Source: JAHJQZ01 sp963676075
Lineage (GTDB): Bacteria; Pseudomonadota; Alphaproteobacteria; Rhizobiales; Devosiaceae
Reading direction: 5' to 3'
Length of the DNA stretch: 17,914 nt
Assembly: GCA_963676075.2 (NCBI GenBank)
Contig: CAXXNZ010000008.1
Coordinates: 1 to 17,914 of the forward strand
In this document: piece after piece, positions 17,319 through 17,914 of the stretch
Position numbering within the stretch: the stretch's first letter is position 1
Layout of the letters: the number at the start of each line of letters is the position of its first letter
The notes under the pieces: model-generated
Database searches by the model: none
Seen by the model: only the letters and a program-made list of their open reading frames with translations
What the model was told of the DNA's origin: nothing
Translations under genes and position numbers: made by a program

Positions 17319-17914
17319 TCAGGCGAGCTTGCGGGCCGATTCAACGATCGACAGGAACGAGTCGGCCTTGAGGGACGCGCCGCCGATCAAGCCGCCGTCG
17401 ACATCGGCGATGGCGAGGATCTCGTCGGCGTTCTTGGGGTTGAGCGAGCCGCCGTAAAGGATACGGACGTCATCGGCATCGGCGCCGAACATGTCGCGAA
17501 GATGCCCACGGATGGCGGCATGCACCTCGGCAATCTGCTCGCTGGTCGGGGTCAGGCCAGTGCCGATGGCCCACACGGGCTCATAGGCAACCACGATCGA
17601 TCCGGCCGGGTTGGCCTTGGGAACCGAGCCGGCCATCTGGGTGGCGATAACGGCGAGGGTCTCGTTGGCCTCGCGCTGGCCCAGGGTTTCACCGATACAG
17701 ACGATCGGCATGGCGCCACCATTGAGCACCGCTTCGGCCTTGGCCTTGACGATGGCGTCGGTTTCGCCGTGATCGGCGCGGCGCTCGGAATGTCCGACGA
17801 TGATATAAGACGCACCGGCATTGGTCAGCATGCCGACCGATAGATCGCCAGTATGGGCACCCTTGGCCTCTGTGTGGCAATCCTGCGCGCCGAGAGCCAG
17901 CGGCTTGGAGCCGA
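17319..17914 (-). CDS. tpiA: Triose-phosphate isomerase, partial (5' end beyond window)
   Basis: Interconverts glyceraldehyde 3-phosphate and dihydroxyacetone phosphate in glycolysis and gluconeogenesis. The C-terminal 197 residues are present; the frame stays open to the right edge, and the visible part begins inside SKPLALGAQDC, so the N-terminal lysine region and start lie outside. Catalytic His (in IVGHSERR, bases 17790-17792) and Glu (in AYEPVWAIGTG, bases 17580-17582) are present, as is the phosphate-binding ILYGGSLNPKNA and the GGLIGGASL loop. On the minus strand it precedes secG and pyrG, a common alphaproteobacterial order. Confidence 0.97.
   Translation of the reverse strand, partial: GSKPLALGAQDCHTEAKGAHTGDLSVGMLTNAGASYIIVGHSERRADHGETDAIVKAKAEAVLNGGAMPIVCIGETLGQREANETLAVIATQMAGSVPKANPAGSIVVAYEPVWAIGTGLTPTSEQIAEVHAAIRGHLRDMFGADADDVRILYGGSLNPKNADEILAIADVDGGLIGGASLKADSFLSIVESARKLA

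Overview
The window looks like a chromosomal piece of an alphaproteobacterium, most likely of the order Hyphomicrobiales (Rhizobiales). The signs are high GC, a GTTC-N7-GTTC LexA box in front of uvrA, two 49-residue DUF1127 proteins, a DUF4169 protein, a folate-dependent TrmFO, and a tpiA / secG / pyrG neighbourhood. Genus cannot be settled from sequence reading alone. I see no phage, transposon, CRISPR, tRNA or rRNA.

Layout. Bases 1-1283 hold a small cysteine-containing protein (+) and, converging on it, an exported cysteine-cluster protein (-). Bases 1284-4441 hold the SOS-controlled promoter and uvrA (+). Bases 4442-5856 are a short-gene and RNA zone: a possible 50-residue protein, then two paralogous DUF1127 genes (+). 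Each DUF1127 gene has a matched promoter-like element and a strongly structured 3' region. The second 3' region carries two hairpins with CCTCCC loops, resembling the CcsR/'cuckoo' small RNAs known next to DUF1127 genes. Bases 5857-9087 hold a glutathione transferase-like gene (-), trmFO (+), a SlyD-like FKBP prolyl isomerase (-) and a DUF4342 gene (-). Bases 9088-9550 have no protein gene but contain an orphan minus-strand terminator with a second hairpin, a candidate small RNA. Then come amn (+), a zinc-free MDR oxidoreductase (-) and its divergent TetR regulator (+), separated by two copies of one operator.

Bases 12740-15496 are a minus-strand run: pyrG, a two-helix membrane protein, DUF4169 and a glutathione peroxidase. 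secG (-) lies upstream of pyrG and has its own strong terminator. Bases 16233-17288 hold a pectin methylesterase-family gene (+) without a signal peptide, sitting between secG and tpiA. tpiA (-) runs off the right edge.

Most genes are core housekeeping: DNA repair, tRNA m5U54 methylation, purine salvage, CTP synthesis, protein export and glycolysis. The parts most worth attention are the DUF1127/RNA zone, the candidate RNA beside amn, the symmetrical TetR operators, and the cytosolic-looking pectinesterase that interrupts the tpiA-secG pair.
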